Shown one piece after another: positions 44,026 to 52,859 of a stretch of DNA of 64,000 nucleotides. The notes under the pieces are model-generated. The model was not told the DNA's origin and did no database searches. It saw only the letters and a list, made by a program, of their open reading frames with translations. The stretch is from assembly GCA_034440395.1 (NCBI GenBank), contig JAWXBW010000017.1:1-64000 (forward strand), written 5' to 3'. The translations under genes were made by a program, and so were the position numbers. Source of the DNA: JAAUTS01 sp034440395 (GTDB lineage Bacteria > Verrucomicrobiota > Verrucomicrobiia > Methylacidiphilales > JAAUTS01). Within the stretch, counting starts at the first letter, position 1; each line of letters opens with the position of its first letter.

Positions 44026-45417
44026 TCACGATCCGTAAGAGGATTCTACTCGGTCGGTGACGTCGCGGTATTGGGAATCCACTTCGTAGATTTCTTTGAA
44101 CTCTTTTAAGGCTTCTTCTTTTTTTCCTTCGGCTTCTAACACACAGCCTAAATTATAAACAATTTCTTTTTTTAAATTATCCATAATAGCCATTTCGGAT
44201 TTAGCGGTTTGAAATTGTTTAACGGAGAAGTCCAACATGTTGCGTTTCCAAAAGGCTAGACCCAATAAGTTGTAGGCTTGATAGCGGGCATTGGGTTGGC
44301 GGAGGGCTTGTTGTAGCTCAGGGATGGCTTCTTTAGGTTGCCCCGCATGGACAAGGGCTTGACCGAGTTCAAAGCGGAGTTGAAGGTCGTTCGGGTAACG
44401 GGCGACACGCTCTTTGGCACTGACGAGCTCGAAGCCCGCTTTTTCCATGAGCAAGGTATCTAGCTCGGCTTGATGAGCTGGAAGGGTTTCGGCGCTGGCC
44501 GAGTTGACGGCGGCTTGCTTGGCTTGCAGGCGCTCTTCAATGGTGCGCATGTGGATTTTGTGTATGCGTTTTTCAATCTCGGAGTCCGCTTTGTTCGTGA
44601 GGTTATACGCCCATTCAAAGTAGCTCACTGCGCTGTCGTAATCTCCTTTACGTTCACAGAGTTCCGCTATTTTTAGAACGACGGCAACATTGTGATTATT
44701 TTCCGCGTATTCTTGAAAGAGGATCCCGAGTTGTTCGTTGATGGCGTCTTCTGATTTAACGACTTTATTGGCTTGTTCGAGAAGTTTAGACTCGTCTGCA
44801 TTTTTTAGGGATGTGCGGTAATCGCTACCCTCTTCCCAAGAGCCAGATTTGGAAGCGTGGGCGGCACTGGAATCTTTCATGCCCTTAAGGGCTTCACCGT
44901 CGTTGGGCTTGATCCTTAGGGCGGCTTCGAAGGTGGTTTGTGCTTTCTGCGGATCGCCCGCACTGATGTAAGCGTTGCCGAGACATTTAAGGTTATCAAT
45001 ATCGGTGGGCTTAGCGTCACGCAGTGTTTCATATGCGAGCAGGACGATATCGGTCATGCCGGCAAGTTGGGCGGCATCAGCGAGTAGCTTGTTGCCTTGC
45101 TCACTGGTGGGGTCGAGTAGTAAAATTTCCTCGGCTGTTTCCATGGCTTCTTGGGGAGATTTTTTTAGACTACCGCGACCCTTCATGGCGAGGGGTGTAA
45201 TTTTAACCCCGAGCATGGATTTAGAAAAGGAGGAGACAGATTTAAATTTAATCATTTCGTTGGCGCGCAAGAGTCGGCGTGCCTCAATGTGGGCAGGGAC
45301 TTCCGCCACGATTTGTTTAAGCAGGCTGATGGCATAGTCATGATTAGCTTTAGAGGAAGCTTCACGAGCACGTTTGATAATATCTTGTTGTTGCGAAGTC
45401 AACGATGCGATGGACAT
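44026..45417 (-). CDS. Tetratricopeptide repeat protein
   Basis: A 463-residue, mostly helical protein without a signal peptide. TPR units are visible along its length: 'HDYAISLLKQIVAEVPAHIE', 'YISAGDPQKAQTTFEAALRI', 'KGDYDSAVSYFEWAYNL', 'HAGQPKEAIPELQQALRQ' and 'AEGKKEEALKEFKEIYEV'. Such proteins mediate protein contacts. A basic segment near residues 70-95 lies between repeats. No enzyme motif is seen, and no partner is identifiable from the neighbours; it is divergent from plsY. Function unknown. Confidence 0.83.
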   Translation of the reverse strand: MSIASLTSQQQDIIKRAREASSKANHDYAISLLKQIVAEVPAHIEARRLLRANEMIKFKSVSSFSKSMLGVKITPLAMKGRGSLKKSPQEAMETAEEILLLDPTSEQGNKLLADAAQLAGMTDIVLLAYETLRDAKPTDIDNLKCLGNAYISAGDPQKAQTTFEAALRIKPNDGEALKGMKDSSAAHASKSGSWEEGSDYRTSLKNADESKLLEQANKVVKSEDAINEQLGILFQEYAENNHNVAVVLKIAELCERKGDYDSAVSYFEWAYNLTNKADSEIEKRIHKIHMRTIEERLQAKQAAVNSASAETLPAHQAELDTLLMEKAGFELVSAKERVARYPNDLQLRFELGQALVHAGQPKEAIPELQQALRQPNARYQAYNLLGLAFWKRNMLDFSVKQFQTAKSEMAIMDNLKKEIVYNLGCVLEAEGKKEEALKEFKEIYEVDSQYRDVTDRVESSYGS

Positions 45418-45524
45418 GACACAGACTAGAGGGAATGTTTGTTGTAGCGCAAATAATTTTAGTGGGATTCCTATTTTAATTACTCAATTTTGCTTGATCT
45501 TGTGGTAAGGTGGCTTAGTAATCC

Positions 45525-46208
45525 GTGAGCATGTACTTACCTATCTATCTATTGCAGACGGCTCCCCATTCTCACTATCTGGGGCTAGGCGGTTTAGTAT
45601 TAATTTTGATTCTTAGTTTTTTAATCGGCGGCGTTCCTTTTGGATACATGGCGGGAAGATTAAAGGGCGTCGATATCCGCACCTTGGGCAGCGGTAATAT
45701 CGGGGCAACTAATGTCTATCGTAATGTGGGGAAAAGCTGGGGTGTGGCGGTTTTTATTTTGGATTTTTTGAAGGCGTTTTTGCCAGTCTTCTTTCTCTTA
45801 CGGATTTTAGGGAATGGGCAGTGGGAGTTGACGCTTCTCCCCTTGGATGTTTTTGCGATTTTAGCGGGAGCTACGATTGTGGTGGGACATAATTATAGTG
45901 TTTTCATGGGTTTTAAAGGTGGGAAAGGTATGGCCTCGTCGGCGGGTTTTATTTTTGCGTTATTTCCTATTTCAGGTTTGGTGGCGTTGTCGACTTTTAT
46001 GGTGGTCTTTTTATGGTCTAAGTTTATTTCGGCGGGATCGGTGGCGGCGGCTATCGTTTTACCGATCGCTACGGTTTTTCTTTATCCAGAAAGATATTGG
46101 CTCTGGGCAGTAGCTCTCTTTTTAGGGGTGATGAGTGTGTGGCGGCACCGTAGCAACATTCAGCGTTTACGGGCGGGGACAGAGCTACGTGCAGGTTCCA
46201 AGAAATGA
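45525..46208 (+). CDS. plsY: Acyl-phosphate:glycerol-3-phosphate acyltransferase
   Basis: An integral membrane enzyme that acylates glycerol 3-phosphate to lysophosphatidate in phospholipid synthesis. The 227-residue protein has five or six hydrophobic helices and the PlsY motifs: 'LGSGNIGATNVYRNVGK', 'GHNYSVFMGFKGGKGMASS' and a helix with 'KFISAGSVAAAI'. It begins at GTG 45525; an ATG at 45531 is equally possible. It is followed 25 bases later by gpsA, so the acceptor-making and acylating steps are encoded together, a common and sensible pairing. Confidence 0.94.
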   Translation: MSMYLPIYLLQTAPHSHYLGLGGLVLILILSFLIGGVPFGYMAGRLKGVDIRTLGSGNIGATNVYRNVGKSWGVAVFILDFLKAFLPVFFLLRILGNGQWELTLLPLDVFAILAGATIVVGHNYSVFMGFKGGKGMASSAGFIFALFPISGLVALSTFMVVFLWSKFISAGSVAAAIVLPIATVFLYPERYWLWAVALFLGVMSVWRHRSNIQRLRAGTELRAGSKK

Positions 46209-46233
46209 GCACGATTTAAGGTAAGTTACATAA

Positions 46234-47124
46234 ATGAAAATATCTGTTATTGGAAAAGGTGCTTGGGGTTCTGCGATGGGACGTGCCCTGACGCGAAATG
46301 GGCATGAGGTAATCTATCTCGGGAGGAATGAGCGGGAGTGGCAGAGCGGTGGGGCAGGGGACTTTGTTTTATTAGCAGTTCCTTGCCAGTCCATCAGGTC
46401 ACGTTTACTAGAGCTACCGCCTCCGGGAGTCGCCGTTTTCAGTTTGGTCAAGGGTATTGAAATTCATTCTAAAAAACGAGTGACTGAGGTGGTGGAAGAG
46501 ATCTGGCCCGGACATGTGACGGGAGCTATTTCGGGTCCAAGTTTAGCCTCTGAAGTTGAGGCAGATTCTCCCACGGCACTGGTGGTAGCTAGCATGGATG
46601 AAGTTTGGAGTAAGCTCGTGCAGAAAGCCATTCATCAGCGGCTGCTGCGGACGTATCGAAGCTCGGATGTAATCGGCGTGGAGCTGGGTGGTGCGTTGAA
46701 GAATGTTTATGCCCTAGCGGGTGGCATGTGCCAAGGACTGGGTCTGGGAGAGAATGGATTGGCTGGATTAATGACACGCTCTTTAGGTGAGATGATGCGG
46801 CTAGCAGTTTCTCTTGGAGCTAAGGCAGAAACCTTGTCGGGATTAAGTGGCATGGGGGATCTCATTCTAACGGCTTATAGTGGCGAGAGCCGTAATCATA
46901 AGGTGGGGATTGCTTTAGGTAAAGGCAGGGATTTGCAGGAGATATTGCGCCATCTCAATGGGACGGCGGAAGGTGTGCCTACGGCTAAGGCGGTGCATGA
47001 ATTGGTGCAGGAGCGCGGGATTAAGGCACCTGTGGCGGAGCAAATTTATCAGGTCTTATATAAAGGTAAAACTCCCGCAGAAGGATTTAAGGCTTTGATG
47101 ATGCGCGAAGTTAGTGAGGAATGA
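46234..47124 (+). CDS. gpsA: Glycerol-3-phosphate dehydrogenase (NAD(P)+)
   Basis: Reduces dihydroxyacetone phosphate to sn-glycerol 3-phosphate for phospholipids. The 296-residue protein is slightly shorter than the usual 330 because the segment after the N-terminal Rossmann loop ('VIGKGAWGSAMGRALTRNG') is abbreviated. Family motifs are 'GAISGPSLASEVEADSPTAL', 'VIGVELGGALKNVYALAGGM' (with the catalytic Lys), 'GLSGMGDLILTAYSGESRNH' and 'GTAEGVPTAKAVHEL'. Its product is the acceptor for the preceding PlsY. Confidence 0.95.
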   Translation: MKISVIGKGAWGSAMGRALTRNGHEVIYLGRNEREWQSGGAGDFVLLAVPCQSIRSRLLELPPPGVAVFSLVKGIEIHSKKRVTEVVEEIWPGHVTGAISGPSLASEVEADSPTALVVASMDEVWSKLVQKAIHQRLLRTYRSSDVIGVELGGALKNVYALAGGMCQGLGLGENGLAGLMTRSLGEMMRLAVSLGAKAETLSGLSGMGDLILTAYSGESRNHKVGIALGKGRDLQEILRHLNGTAEGVPTAKAVHELVQERGIKAPVAEQIYQVLYKGKTPAEGFKALMMREVSEE

Positions 47125-47147
47125 AGAGTGGTTCACTATTCCTAGGT

Positions 47148-47399
47148 TCAACTTTCTAATTTGTCATGCGGGGTGGTTTCTCCGTTTTTCAGGTAGATGT
47201 AAAGCTCTTCCACTTTCTTTCTAGCCCAAGGAGTCCTGCGTAAAAACTGGAGACTCGATTTTACACTGGGGTCGTGTTGAAAACAGCGGATGCGGATGAT
47301 TTGAGCTAACTCTTCCCACCCGTAATGGGCTTGCAACTCAGTGACGATGGTCTCTAGCGTGACGCCATGCAGGGGATCTTTTTGGGCAGAATCATTCAT
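47148..47399 (-). CDS. VF530-family DNA-binding-like protein (DUF2132)
   Basis: An 83-residue protein matching the VF530/DUF2132 family: 'KDPLHGVTLETIVTELQAHY', 'IIRIRCFQHDPSVKSSLQFL' and 'RRTPWARKKVEELY'. Members form small helical folds resembling DNA-binding domains, but no function is established. It lies two bases after the stop of the methyltransferase gene, so the two are coupled. No signal peptide. Confidence 0.88.
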   Translation of the reverse strand: MNDSAQKDPLHGVTLETIVTELQAHYGWEELAQIIRIRCFQHDPSVKSSLQFLRRTPWARKKVEELYIYLKNGETTPHDKLES

Positions 47400-47401
47400 G
47401 A

Positions 47402-48964
47402 CTATGCCTTTTTCCGATACATCTCAAGTTTGGCCTCAAAGCCGCCTAAATCAATGGCTTGGCGATATTCTAGGCGCAGGCCAGCGCAGGTTGGTTCAAG
47501 TTTAAGCGGATTAGCAAAGACGAGTCTGCCCCCCGGACGTAAAACTTTTACCGCAACTTCAAAAAAAGTTTTGATCATATTTTGAAGGTCAGGAATGGGA
47601 ACTCTTCGTCCCATCGGGGGATTCGTGATGATGAGAGACACTTGATTAGCTTCTAGCCCCTTGATCATTTCGTAGTCACGGAAATCACAACAGGTAAAGG
47701 TGGAGGCTAATTTTGGTAAAGTGGCGGCATTAAGATTGGTCTGACTAATAGCGATGGCTTCCGCACTTAAATCCGTTCCGTAGAGATGGTTGACCCCACC
47801 CTGCAACGCACGCTCAATCAGTTCGAGGCCTGAGCCGCAGAAGGGATCCCAGACGATTTCATTATCAGCCAGCCCTGCTAGACGCACCATGCAGGCGGCG
47901 AGGGGAGGATGGGAGGCCGCAGGAATGTCTTGGATGCGGTAGCTGAAGCGTGGGTCGGGGGAAAGGCGCGGACGTAGCTCGACCCAGTTGCCTTGCTTGG
48001 CGGGATACACGTCGACTGACCATAGGGCTTGTCTGGGATCGTTTAAAATTTCGGGGCAACGTTCGTATGCTTCATTGACGATGAGGCGAACGGCACCGCG
48101 TTGTGCACCCTTCCCGATCAATTCTAAGCGATACCGGTAGGCACCGTTTGTAAAATTTTTTAAAAAAGTTTGCGCCCAAGGAGAGCTGATAAGTTGGGCT
48201 AGACTGGAAAGGTTTTGCTTCCCTTTACTCTCTGGCACTTGACCTAGGACAAGCCCTAATGTTTTAAAGCAACGTAATGTATAAAGGTCGGCTAGAGAAA
48301 AAGTCTGAATGGGCGTCAACACTACGAGAGCAGGACTGACTTTTTGAATAATAAAACGATCTTTAGTTTGTGGAGACGAAAGTATCTCGTCCTGAACGAA
48401 GGTCTCCAAGCCCCGGCGGCAGCGTAGATGGATACGGAGTGCGCTTAAGTCTGTGGCAATAGGCAGCACATTCGTCATATTGACGCTGCCTATGTCTAAT
48501 TGTCTAGCTACACTGGCTTTGATTTTTTGCTCAGTTTGAATGGAAAGATCATCTGAGTTCTCTAAAAGTTCTAGGGTTGCACTGCCGCCTATTTTATCAA
48601 GCGTCTGACTCAGAAATTTTTTTTCGCGCTGCAGGGTGGTGGTTTTTAAGAGATTGAGTAAGGCGGCTTCATCGTGAGTCCCAGCTCCGATTTTAGGCAA
48701 AGCAGCCATGGCGTAACGTCGCACTTTTTCTACAGGATCATGGAGTAGTTCTAGCAGCCATGAGCGAAGTTGTGCTTTCTCTTCATCGGTGCCAGATTCA
48801 TGGCAGACCACACCGAGGGCGCGTATAAGCCCGACGTTTTCTAGTTTCTTTTCAGGAGATGCTTGGTTGAAAGACGGGACTTCACGCTGCCAGAGCTCGG
48901 CAAAGGAATGTTGGCGAAAGCGTTGGTAAACTTCCTTGCTCGTATTGGTAAGATTTTTTTTCAA
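47402..48964 (-). CDS. RNA methyltransferase fused to HEAT-like repeats
   Basis: A 520-residue protein in two parts. Residues 1-150 are HEAT/ARM-like helices ('AQLRSWLLELLHDPVEKVRR', 'AALPKIGAGTHDEAALLNLL'). Next is a THUMP-like region ('DLSALRIHLRCRRGLETFVQ') and a class I SAM-dependent methyltransferase of the UPF0020/RlmL type: 'IVWDPFCGSGLELIERAL', 'LYGTDLSAEAIAISQTNLN' and the catalytic 'LIITNPPMGRRVP'. NPPM/NPPY motifs mark N-methylation of a nucleobase, usually N2 of guanine in rRNA or tRNA. The N-terminal helical extension is not part of standard RlmL or TrmN. It precedes the DUF2132 gene by two bases. Confidence 0.83.
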   Translation of the reverse strand: MKKNLTNTSKEVYQRFRQHSFAELWQREVPSFNQASPEKKLENVGLIRALGVVCHESGTDEEKAQLRSWLLELLHDPVEKVRRYAMAALPKIGAGTHDEAALLNLLKTTTLQREKKFLSQTLDKIGGSATLELLENSDDLSIQTEQKIKASVARQLDIGSVNMTNVLPIATDLSALRIHLRCRRGLETFVQDEILSSPQTKDRFIIQKVSPALVVLTPIQTFSLADLYTLRCFKTLGLVLGQVPESKGKQNLSSLAQLISSPWAQTFLKNFTNGAYRYRLELIGKGAQRGAVRLIVNEAYERCPEILNDPRQALWSVDVYPAKQGNWVELRPRLSPDPRFSYRIQDIPAASHPPLAACMVRLAGLADNEIVWDPFCGSGLELIERALQGGVNHLYGTDLSAEAIAISQTNLNAATLPKLASTFTCCDFRDYEMIKGLEANQVSLIITNPPMGRRVPIPDLQNMIKTFFEVAVKVLRPGGRLVFANPLKLEPTCAGLRLEYRQAIDLGGFEAKLEMYRKKA

Positions 48965-48975
48965 AGAAAAAAGCC

Positions 48976-49440
48976 TTAACCGTAGCTTTTAAAATACTTT
49001 TTAACTTGCGGATCTTCCTTGGGTTCAGTGGAGACTTCTTCGGCGGGGGTCGGCACAGAGGCCGCAGGCTTAGTGGGGTCATCTGCTGCAAGTTCTTCTT
49101 CAAGATCAGGCAGATCAAAGCCCATGTTGCGCTCAGGCATCATGCTCGGCGGCGTGCCACCGCTGGCTTCGACAAAGGCTAGGCGGAGAGAGGTAAGGGT
49201 TTCCTCAAAGATTTTTTCTTCTTGTTTGATCAGGTTGCCTTGCGTTTTAATGCGAAGCACTTCGAGCTGATCAATAAAAATCTTAGCAGCTTCCAGATTG
49301 GGTTGGGGTTGACGTCCATCAGGAGAGGGAATGCGTCCGAGCACGTAGAGAACATTTTGTGCCTGCATCATGAGGAATTGGACAAATTTCTGAGCCAATT
49401 CTCCTTGGCTCATTCCGGGTTCATTTCTTATTTCTGCCAT
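48976..49440 (-). CDS. DUF1844 domain-containing protein
   Basis: A 154-residue cytoplasmic protein starting at the ATG at 49440 ('MAEIRNEPGMSQ'), preferred because upstream codons overlap the peptidase gene and lack family similarity. The N-terminal two-thirds match DUF1844: 'LAQKFVQFLMMQAQNVLYVL' and 'NLEAAKIFIDQLEVLRIKT'. The tail is acidic and Pro/Ala-rich, ending 'VKKYFKSYG'. The role is unknown; DUF1844 proteins are common in PVC and related bacteria. It lies seven bases after the M16 peptidase stop and 11 before the methyltransferase start. Confidence 0.85.
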   Translation of the reverse strand: MAEIRNEPGMSQGELAQKFVQFLMMQAQNVLYVLGRIPSPDGRQPQPNLEAAKIFIDQLEVLRIKTQGNLIKQEEKIFEETLTSLRLAFVEASGGTPPSMMPERNMGFDLPDLEEELAADDPTKPAASVPTPAEEVSTEPKEDPQVKKYFKSYG

Positions 49441-49447
49441 AGTTTTT

Positions 49448-52036
49448 TTATTTCTTGTTGGGTTCTGGTTTAAGCATGACACAAATAAAGTTCTTTTCAG
49501 CAAAAACCTTTCGTGCGCTTGCGTTAATTTCGGCACGGGTAAGGTGGCGAATTTTTTCATTCAACTGTTTTTCAAAATCTAAATCTTTTCCGTAGAGTAG
49601 ATTAAGACCTGCTTTGTAAACGGTGGCGGAGGCACTTTGATCTTGTAAGAGTCGTTGACCTAGAAGTTTAGCCCGGGCGCGTTCCACTTCTCCTTCATCA
49701 AGGCCAGTGCTTAGCATCTGAAAAATTTCATCGAGGATTTCGTCTCGCACTTTCTCACCTTTCTCAGGCGCGGTTCCAGCGTAGTACACGAACATGCCGC
49801 GTTGGAGCCCGACGATTTGTTGGGTGCCGACAAAGTATGCTAAGGATTGTTTCTCACGGATGCGGATGAAGAGACGGGAGGCGAGGTCGGAGAGGGCTTC
49901 ATCAATGAGCTCAAGAGCAGCACGGTCAGGACTATGGATATCAACCCCCGGGTAACCGATCATGACGACGGCTTGTTGTTTGACGGTGGTCAATTCGAGG
50001 GTTTGACCTTGGCCTTGAAAGACCGGGTCGGCATGATGGAACGGTGTGGTGGTTTTACTGAAAGCCGTGGCGGGAAAATAACGAGTGAAGAAATCTCGGG
50101 CTTTTTCGGGTGAGAAACTACCGCCTATGGTCAGCACAAGATGATCAGGATTTAAAAGGGATTGATGAAAATTTTGTAAATCAGAGCGAGTTATTTTCTC
50201 TAAATTTTTTACGCTGCCTAAGCTGTCCCAGCCGTAGGGATGTGAGCCGAATAGGGCGGACTTTAGGTGGCGCTGAGCCACGGAGGTGGGCTTATCCTCT
50301 TGTAGCTGAATTTCGGTGAGCTGTTGCCGCTTTTCTTGCTCGCACTCGTGCTGGGGGAAGTTGGCGTGAAGTAAAATTTCGGCGAGAAGTTCAATAGCTT
50401 TCTCTAGGTCTGTTTGCAGGACTTCGATGCTTATGGAAATGGAATTACTGCCAGATTGGGTGTCGATGCTGCCGCCTAGGTTTTCAATTTCAGTAGCGAT
50501 TTGTTCGGCAGTGTGCTTGGTGGTTCCTTTGCTAAGAAGGCGCGTCATGAGTGTGCTAATACCGCTGGTCTCCCCAGTTTCAGCTAGGGAACCGCCACGG
50601 ATAAGGACGCGCACGCTGACAAGAGGAACTTTAGTATCCACAAGCATGACGAGGCGTAAGCCTGAGTTGAGCTGGACGAGATGGGGTTCGGACTTGGCGG
50701 GGACTTTGGTTGCCACAAGGGATGTAGTGATGTGGGTTTCAGGTTGGAGGCTAACGACGCTGAGGTGGCTAGGTATAAGGTAAGTTTGAGCAACGCGTTG
50801 CAGGTCTGCGGCAGTGACGAGGCTGATCCTTTGGAGGTAAAGTTCGTCAAAGGAAGTATCGCGGGCGGTGAACCAGCTGTTACCGATGGAGGCAGCTTTA
50901 CCTGAAACTGTCTTAAGCTCTGAGGCGCGGCCTACCATGACTTTACGGCGGGCTTTGGCTAGCTCGGTTTCATGTACGGGGTGATTTTTAAAGTCGTCCA
51001 GCATCGTAGAAATAGCAGACTCAACCTCGTTGGTAGAATTTTTGGAATCAGGTGAGAGCAAGGCAGAGATACCCCATATACCTGACTGCGCAGGGGAGTA
51101 GGAGAAAGCGGAGATGCCGGATAGGAGTTTTTGTTTTTCAACGAGCTCTTGGTTTAGGCGAGAGCTGACGCCTTCTCCCGCAATAATAGCTAGGACGTCT
51201 AAAGCATAAACATCTGGGTGACTCAAGCCAGGCGTGTGCCACGCCATCATGAAGCGAGTGACTTGGGTGGGGAACTTGAGGTGCAGTTCTCGACGCCCTA
51301 GTTGTTGGGGCTCAATGGGGATATAGGTATCGGGAAGAATACTACGTTCGATTGTTTTAGTTGCGTCCATTAAAAAAGCATGAACTTCGGAGGCAATCAC
51401 ATCTCCCGTGATGACGAAGGTGAGATTATTAGGAACGAAAAAATGGTGATAATAGTCGAGGATGTCTTGGCGTGTAAGTTTATTAAAAAGTTCGAGGTGG
51501 CCGATGACAGGATATTTATAAGGATGGACTTGGAAGGCGGTGGCAAAGAGACTTTTAAATAACACGTTTTGAGGATTATCAAAACCCATGCTGAACTCGC
51601 GCCGAATGACTTCTTGTTCCTTCACGAATTCCTCCTCGGGCAAGGTGGAATGGAAGATGGCATCGCTCAACACATCCAAAGCGGTGCGCCACCCGGAGCT
51701 GGGACAATCCACGTAGAAAACAGTGCGATCAAAAGAGGTGTAGGCATTCACATAACCGCCAACGGATTGAATGGTCTGAGCAATCTCAGAGTTCCCCCGC
51801 TTTGTTGTACCTTTAAACAACATGTGTTCTAAAAGATGGGAGGCACCGCAACCGAGGAGATTACCTTCTGTGATGCTGCCTGCCTTACACCAAGCCTGCA
51901 CGGAGACAACGGGCGAGCTTTGATCTTCTTGAACGAGAAGCGTCAGGCCGTTGGATAAAAGGTAAGACTGGACACACTGCTTTTCTAGACTGAGGGGTGA
52001 CGGGTCGGAAGAAGAGGTAAGGGCTTGAGTGAGCAT
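49448..52036 (-). CDS. Double-unit M16 zinc metallopeptidase
   Basis: An 862-residue protein made of two M16 (pitrilysin-type) halves. The first half is catalytic: the inverted zinc motif HxxEH is 'GASHLLEHMLFKGTTKRG' (His67, Glu70, His71), with the distal Glu in 'VIRREFSMGF'. The second half ('LRLVMLVDTKVPLVSVRVL', 'ETSGISTLMTRLLSKGT') keeps the fold but lacks HxxEH and should be the inactive partner. Together they enclose short peptides. No signal peptide is obvious at the N-terminus, so it may be cytoplasmic. It heads a run of same-strand genes, DUF1844, methyltransferase and DUF2132. Confidence 0.92.
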   Translation of the reverse strand: MLTQALTSSSDPSPLSLEKQCVQSYLLSNGLTLLVQEDQSSPVVSVQAWCKAGSITEGNLLGCGASHLLEHMLFKGTTKRGNSEIAQTIQSVGGYVNAYTSFDRTVFYVDCPSSGWRTALDVLSDAIFHSTLPEEEFVKEQEVIRREFSMGFDNPQNVLFKSLFATAFQVHPYKYPVIGHLELFNKLTRQDILDYYHHFFVPNNLTFVITGDVIASEVHAFLMDATKTIERSILPDTYIPIEPQQLGRRELHLKFPTQVTRFMMAWHTPGLSHPDVYALDVLAIIAGEGVSSRLNQELVEKQKLLSGISAFSYSPAQSGIWGISALLSPDSKNSTNEVESAISTMLDDFKNHPVHETELAKARRKVMVGRASELKTVSGKAASIGNSWFTARDTSFDELYLQRISLVTAADLQRVAQTYLIPSHLSVVSLQPETHITTSLVATKVPAKSEPHLVQLNSGLRLVMLVDTKVPLVSVRVLIRGGSLAETGETSGISTLMTRLLSKGTTKHTAEQIATEIENLGGSIDTQSGSNSISISIEVLQTDLEKAIELLAEILLHANFPQHECEQEKRQQLTEIQLQEDKPTSVAQRHLKSALFGSHPYGWDSLGSVKNLEKITRSDLQNFHQSLLNPDHLVLTIGGSFSPEKARDFFTRYFPATAFSKTTTPFHHADPVFQGQGQTLELTTVKQQAVVMIGYPGVDIHSPDRAALELIDEALSDLASRLFIRIREKQSLAYFVGTQQIVGLQRGMFVYYAGTAPEKGEKVRDEILDEIFQMLSTGLDEGEVERARAKLLGQRLLQDQSASATVYKAGLNLLYGKDLDFEKQLNEKIRHLTRAEINASARKVFAEKNFICVMLKPEPNKK

Positions 52037-52136
52037 GGAGTAGGAAAGGTGAAGGTGAAAATGCTATTGCTAGTTCGCAAAGAAAAACGAGAGCAAGTTT
52101 GAGCTGCGGCTCTCCACGTTTTTTGCGAGAATAGTC

Positions 52137-52628
52137 TTATTCAGCGGGTGGGTTGGTTGGAATCGAAGAATCGCTTTCCGATTTTAAACGCGTGCGGCTG
52201 GCGGCTGACTTTTTACGAGGTGGCTTGATTGCAGGCTTATCTTCAGGCAGAGGGAGGTAAGGTTTTACGAAGGCTTCCTCAAAGGTGTACACAGCCGAAA
52301 AATCTTCCAGCTTATCCGATTCGCTTTTACCAAGAACGCCATTGTTAACGAGATTGAAAACGATTTGCCCGAAATCCTCACACGACTCGATACCCCAATC
52401 GTTCAGGACTAGTTTGCTCATAGGCCCGAATTCTTTAAGCGCATATTCCCTGATGCCCTCGAGTAATTCTGATCCTGACACATGGCGATGGGCAGAGGGA
52501 GAGCTACGTTTAAGAGTTTTTAAGGTTTGATCCAAACCTTCACGCACAAAACGATAAGCCGCAACTTGGTAGCGTGAATCGGTTTTAACGATCTGTAGGA
52601 CAACTTGATCAAAGTTGTTTTTCTGCAT
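52137..52628 (-). CDS. Verrucomicrobia/Planctomycetes-restricted conserved protein
   Basis: A 163-residue protein with the pattern 'SRYQVAAYRFVREGLDQTLK', 'HVSGSELLEGIREYALKEFG', 'LNDWGIESCEDFGQIVFNLV' and 'FEEAFVKPYLP'. I recognise this as the small family (Minf_1886-like) reported only from Verrucomicrobia and Planctomycetes, which is good phylum evidence. The C-terminal tail is Lys/Pro/Ser-rich and variable. There are no catalytic motifs, signal peptide or membrane helix. The function is unknown. The small membrane protein at 52635 lies directly upstream, with six bases between. Confidence 0.85.
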   Translation of the reverse strand: MQKNNFDQVVLQIVKTDSRYQVAAYRFVREGLDQTLKTLKRSSPSAHRHVSGSELLEGIREYALKEFGPMSKLVLNDWGIESCEDFGQIVFNLVNNGVLGKSESDKLEDFSAVYTFEEAFVKPYLPLPEDKPAIKPPRKKSAASRTRLKSESDSSIPTNPPAE

Positions 52629-52634
52629 AACTTG

Positions 52635-52775
52635 TTAGTCCTTAGCGTGTTCTGATGGGTTGTTCCAAGGCACTTTGCCTCGGACTAGAGAAACGGTAGC
52701 CCCAATTAGTAGAAGGGAAAGTAAAAAGACAACAATCTTTTTTTCATATCCCGTAAGTTCTAATCGAATAGCCAT
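52635..52775 (-). CDS. Small single-helix membrane protein (46 aa)
   Basis: A 46-codon frame begins 'MAIRLELTGYEKKIVVFLL', contains one membrane helix ('IVVFLLSLLLIGATVSLV') and ends 'RGKVPWNNPSEHAKD'. The charged N-terminal stretch before the helix and the short polar tail are consistent with a real gene. It ends six bases before the start of the PVC-restricted protein at 52628, in the same direction, which suggests a coupled pair. Function unknown. Confidence 0.6.
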   Translation of the reverse strand: MAIRLELTGYEKKIVVFLLSLLLIGATVSLVRGKVPWNNPSEHAKD

Positions 52776-52859
52776 AGCTTCATTATAACTTAGCTGAAAT
52801 CAGAGCAAAGCAAAAGATTTAAGTTTATCGAAGAGGATCCAAGCTGTTTAATTCTTGTT

